From positions 682,001-746,000 of the forward strand of contig NZ_NBYO01000001.1 in assembly GCF_002238045.1 (NCBI RefSeq): DNA of 64,000 nt. The letters are read 5' to 3'. Below the pieces are notes generated by a model that had not been told where the DNA came from, did not search any database, and worked only from the letters and a program-made list of their open reading frames with translations. Source of the stretch: Notoacmeibacter marinus (GTDB lineage: Bacteria; Pseudomonadota; Alphaproteobacteria; Rhizobiales; Rhizobiaceae). Shown piece after piece: positions 62,330 through 64,000 of the stretch (positions are counted from its first letter, which is position 1; each line of letters opens with the position of its first letter). The translations under genes and the position numbers were made by a program.

Positions 62330-63127
62330 TCAACCGATATCGGCCACGGCCTGGCGCATGATCGCGGAAAGCCGCGCGCCGCCCTGTTTGGCCACCCGCT
62401 GCGTCTGTTCGTGCGACAGCGGCTCGGTCTGCATGCCGGCGCCCAGATTGGTGATCATCGACATGGCGCCGACCCGCAATCCGTAAAATCGCGAGAGGAT
62501 CACTTCGGGCACGGTCGACATGCCGACCGCATCGGCGCCGATATGGCGCGCCATGCGAATCTCGGCGGGCGTTTCGAAGGACGGGCCACTGAACCAGCAA
62601 TAGACGCCTTTGTGGATCGGCTCGCCGACCTTGGCGGCGGCAGCGGCGATGGTTCGGCTCAGTGCAGGGTCGTAGGCGTGCGACATATCGATGAAGCCGT
62701 CGCCGCCGGCGCGACCGATCAAGGGGTTCGGCCCAAGGGCGATATGATCCTCGATCAGCATGACGCTGGCCGGACCCATCGTTTCGTGAACGGAGCCGGC
62801 GGCATTGGTGAGCAGCAGCGTTTCGATGCCGAGACCGGCCAGCGATTCCAAAGCGCCAGCCATCGCCGCCGGATCGCCGCTTTCGTAATAATGCGAACGA
62901 CCCGCCAGCATAAGAATCGAGCGACCGGCGAACTCGCCAGCCACCACTTCGCCGGCATGACCCGGCACGGTCGAGACCGGAAAAGCCGGCAGATCGGCAT
63001 AGGGAATGCGGATCGCATCCACCACCTCCGAGGCCAGCGGCCCGAGACCCGATCCGAGAACCATGGCCAGCGTCGGCGTTCGTCCTTCCAGACGTTCGAT
63101 CAGAATATCCACCGTCCGTTTCGCCAT
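62330..63127 (-). CDS. punA: Purine-nucleoside phosphorylase
   Basis: 265 residues of the trimeric PNP family. Phosphate-binding MVLGSGLGPLASEV and GRSHYYESGDPAAM, base-recognition segments LLLTNAAGSVH, SGPSFETPAEIRMARHIGAD and VGMSTVPEVILSRFYGLRV are all present. It splits inosine/guanosine or deoxy forms to base and (deoxy)ribose-1-phosphate for salvage. Convergent with the protease gene (17-base gap). Confidence 0.94.
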   Translation of the reverse strand: MAKRTVDILIERLEGRTPTLAMVLGSGLGPLASEVVDAIRIPYADLPAFPVSTVPGHAGEVVAGEFAGRSILMLAGRSHYYESGDPAAMAGALESLAGLGIETLLLTNAAGSVHETMGPASVMLIEDHIALGPNPLIGRAGGDGFIDMSHAYDPALSRTIAAAAAKVGEPIHKGVYCWFSGPSFETPAEIRMARHIGADAVGMSTVPEVILSRFYGLRVGAMSMITNLGAGMQTEPLSHEQTQRVAKQGGARLSAIMRQAVADIG

Positions 63128-63283
63128 GCGATGCTTCCTCTATTGCCTTGGGCGCAGTTTGCGGCATTCCGTGATGGCTGCAAGCGCGATTTTCGCCGCA
63201 AGCTCGACAGTCCACCGTTCGGCTGCCAAGTTCCGCGAGGATCAGGGCTGAAGGACAGGCAGGAACCCCAGGACGATGCGTTT

Positions 63284-63760
63284 ATGAACGAGATCGGGAC
63301 AAGCGGCGCAAGCAGGCGAACCAGGCGGGGCGGGCGCGCCGATTACCGTATCTTTCGAACACTGACCACACGCTGGTCCGACAATGACGTCTATGGCCAT
63401 ATGAACAATGTCGTTCACTACGCGCTGTTCGACACCGCAGTGAATGGCTGGCTGATCGAAAAGCAGGTTCTCGATCCGCTTAAGGGCGCGAATATCGGTC
63501 TGGTCGTCGAAACCGGTTGCCGCTATTTCGCCGAGCTTGCGTTTCCCGATGCGGTGACGGCCGGCATTCGCGTGGCGCGTGTCGGCACGTCCTCGGTGCG
63601 CTATGAGGTCGGGCTCTTTCGAGGAGAAACCGACGAGCCGGCCGCCGAAGGCCATTTCGTTCACGTCTATGTGGACCGGCTCACCCGTCGCCCGGCATCG
63701 CTCGCCGACGATTTGCGAACGCTGCTTCAAACCGCTCTCGCGGAGGAAGAACCATTATGA
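63284..63760 (+). CDS. Acyl-CoA thioesterase (4HBT hot-dog family)
   Basis: 158 residues from the ATG at 63284; the open frame upstream crosses other genes and is not coding. The 4HBT signature TTRWSDNDVYGHMNNVVHYA supplies the catalytic aspartate, followed by ETGCRYFAELAFPDAVTAGI and EGHFVHVYVDRLTRRPASL. It would hydrolyse acyl-CoA thioesters in the cytoplasm. Overlaps slyX by four bases (ATGA). Confidence 0.9.
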   Translation: MNEIGTSGASRRTRRGGRADYRIFRTLTTRWSDNDVYGHMNNVVHYALFDTAVNGWLIEKQVLDPLKGANIGLVVETGCRYFAELAFPDAVTAGIRVARVGTSSVRYEVGLFRGETDEPAAEGHFVHVYVDRLTRRPASLADDLRTLLQTALAEEEPL

Positions 63761-63963
63761 GCGATGCGGAGACCATCGCCGATCTGCAAAGCCGGATCGC
63801 CGAACTGGAGCGCGAGTTGGAGACGCTGAACGGCGTCGTAACCGATCAGGCGACGACCATTGCAGCCGTGGAAAAGCGCATGGCGGCGCTCATCGAACGA
63901 TTTCTGGCGGTGGAAGAGCAGGCGGGCGGCGACGTGCCCATCGACAGGCCGCCGCACTGGTAG
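63757..63963 (+). CDS. slyX: SlyX-family protein
   Basis: 68 residues: a coiled coil (TIADLQSRIAELERELETLN, MAALIERFLAVEE) and the SlyX-typical end DVPIDRPPHW. Function of the family is unknown; it is a small soluble helical protein. Coupled to the thioesterase gene by an ATGA overlap. Confidence 0.88.
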   Translation: MSDAETIADLQSRIAELERELETLNGVVTDQATTIAAVEKRMAALIERFLAVEEQAGGDVPIDRPPHW

Positions 63964-63974
63964 GCGAAAGGCGA

Positions 63975-64000
63975 CTACTGCGCCGCTGTCGCTTCCACGC
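63975..64000 (-). CDS. Possible C-terminal end of a leftward gene cut by window edge
   Basis: On the minus strand the edge reads VEATAAQ and a TAG stop at 63975-63977. An alanine-rich end just after a convergent gene is compatible with a real gene whose body lies right of the window, but only seven codons are visible. Confidence 0.3.

Noticed and set aside
61724-63758. Very long plus-strand frame ending with the thioesterase
   Set aside because: Only the last 158 codons are coding; the rest is antisense to punA and out of frame over the protease gene.
1-64000. CRISPR array
   Set aside because: No regularly spaced direct repeats and no cas genes were seen.

Overview
The window looks like chromosomal DNA of an alphaproteobacterium of the order Hyphomicrobiales (Rhizobiales). 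The evidence is the dnaJ-pmtA-pyrF order, the bacterial phosphatidylethanolamine N-methyltransferase, a short-chain-length PHB depolymerase, a BTLCP cysteine protease, the ubiE-ubiB-coaBC neighbourhood and uniformly high-GC codon use. Genus cannot be fixed from sequence reading alone. The core chromosome occupies about 1-12279 and 49082-64000. The left part holds a periplasmic copper chaperone (cut by the window edge), an acyltransferase, dnaJ, pmtA, pyrF, phaZ, a BTLCP protease, comM/yifB, gshB, a GGDEF-EAL protein and an RlpA-like protein. The right part holds tRNA-Leu(CAG), gpmA, dapB, an MsbA-like ABC exporter, mepA, a pirin, a membrane transporter, coaBC (with a fused ribbon-helix-helix domain), an isochorismatase-like hydrolase, ubiB, ubiE, a retropepsin-like protease, punA, a thioesterase and slyX.

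A mobile element of about 36.8 kb lies between them. I place its ends at a 7-bp direct repeat (ATGGTGC) at 12280-12286 and 49075-49081, the latter covering the 3' end of tRNA-Leu. The terminator that should follow this tRNA by two bases is now stranded on the far side of the element (12256-12278). The element has MobC and a relaxase-helicase at its left end, a VirD4/TraG-like coupling ATPase and a block of conserved unknown genes (36806-39955 and 42663-47563), and a large serine recombinase at its right end. No type IV secretion channel genes are visible, so it is best called an integrative mobilizable element.

The recombinase reading frame crosses the right attachment site and runs antisense through the tRNA. 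If the element is circularised on paper at the 7-bp repeat, the frame instead continues in phase into a 64-codon coding stretch at the left end (12288-12482), whose stop overlaps the mobC start as ATGA. Excision would therefore swap the recombinase tail and join recombinase, mobC and relaxase into one transcription unit.

The cargo is an immunity island. It holds a STAND-ATPase/phosphoribosyltransferase protein (15962-19159), a beta-class DNA methyltransferase, an NB-ARC-type STAND protein (34458-36125), and a compact locus at 23445-34028. That locus has a six-gene rightward operon: ThsB-like TIR, Nmad2, thymidylate-synthase-like, TylF-like methyltransferase, thymine-hypermodification/5-hmdU kinase family protein, and patatin phospholipase. 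It is flanked on both sides by leftward TIR-SLOG gene pairs. No CD-NTase and no SIR2 gene is present, so it matches neither standard CBASS nor standard Thoeris. This is my main candidate for an undescribed system. Two degraded insertion-sequence remnants and a HExxH peptidase pair complete the cargo.
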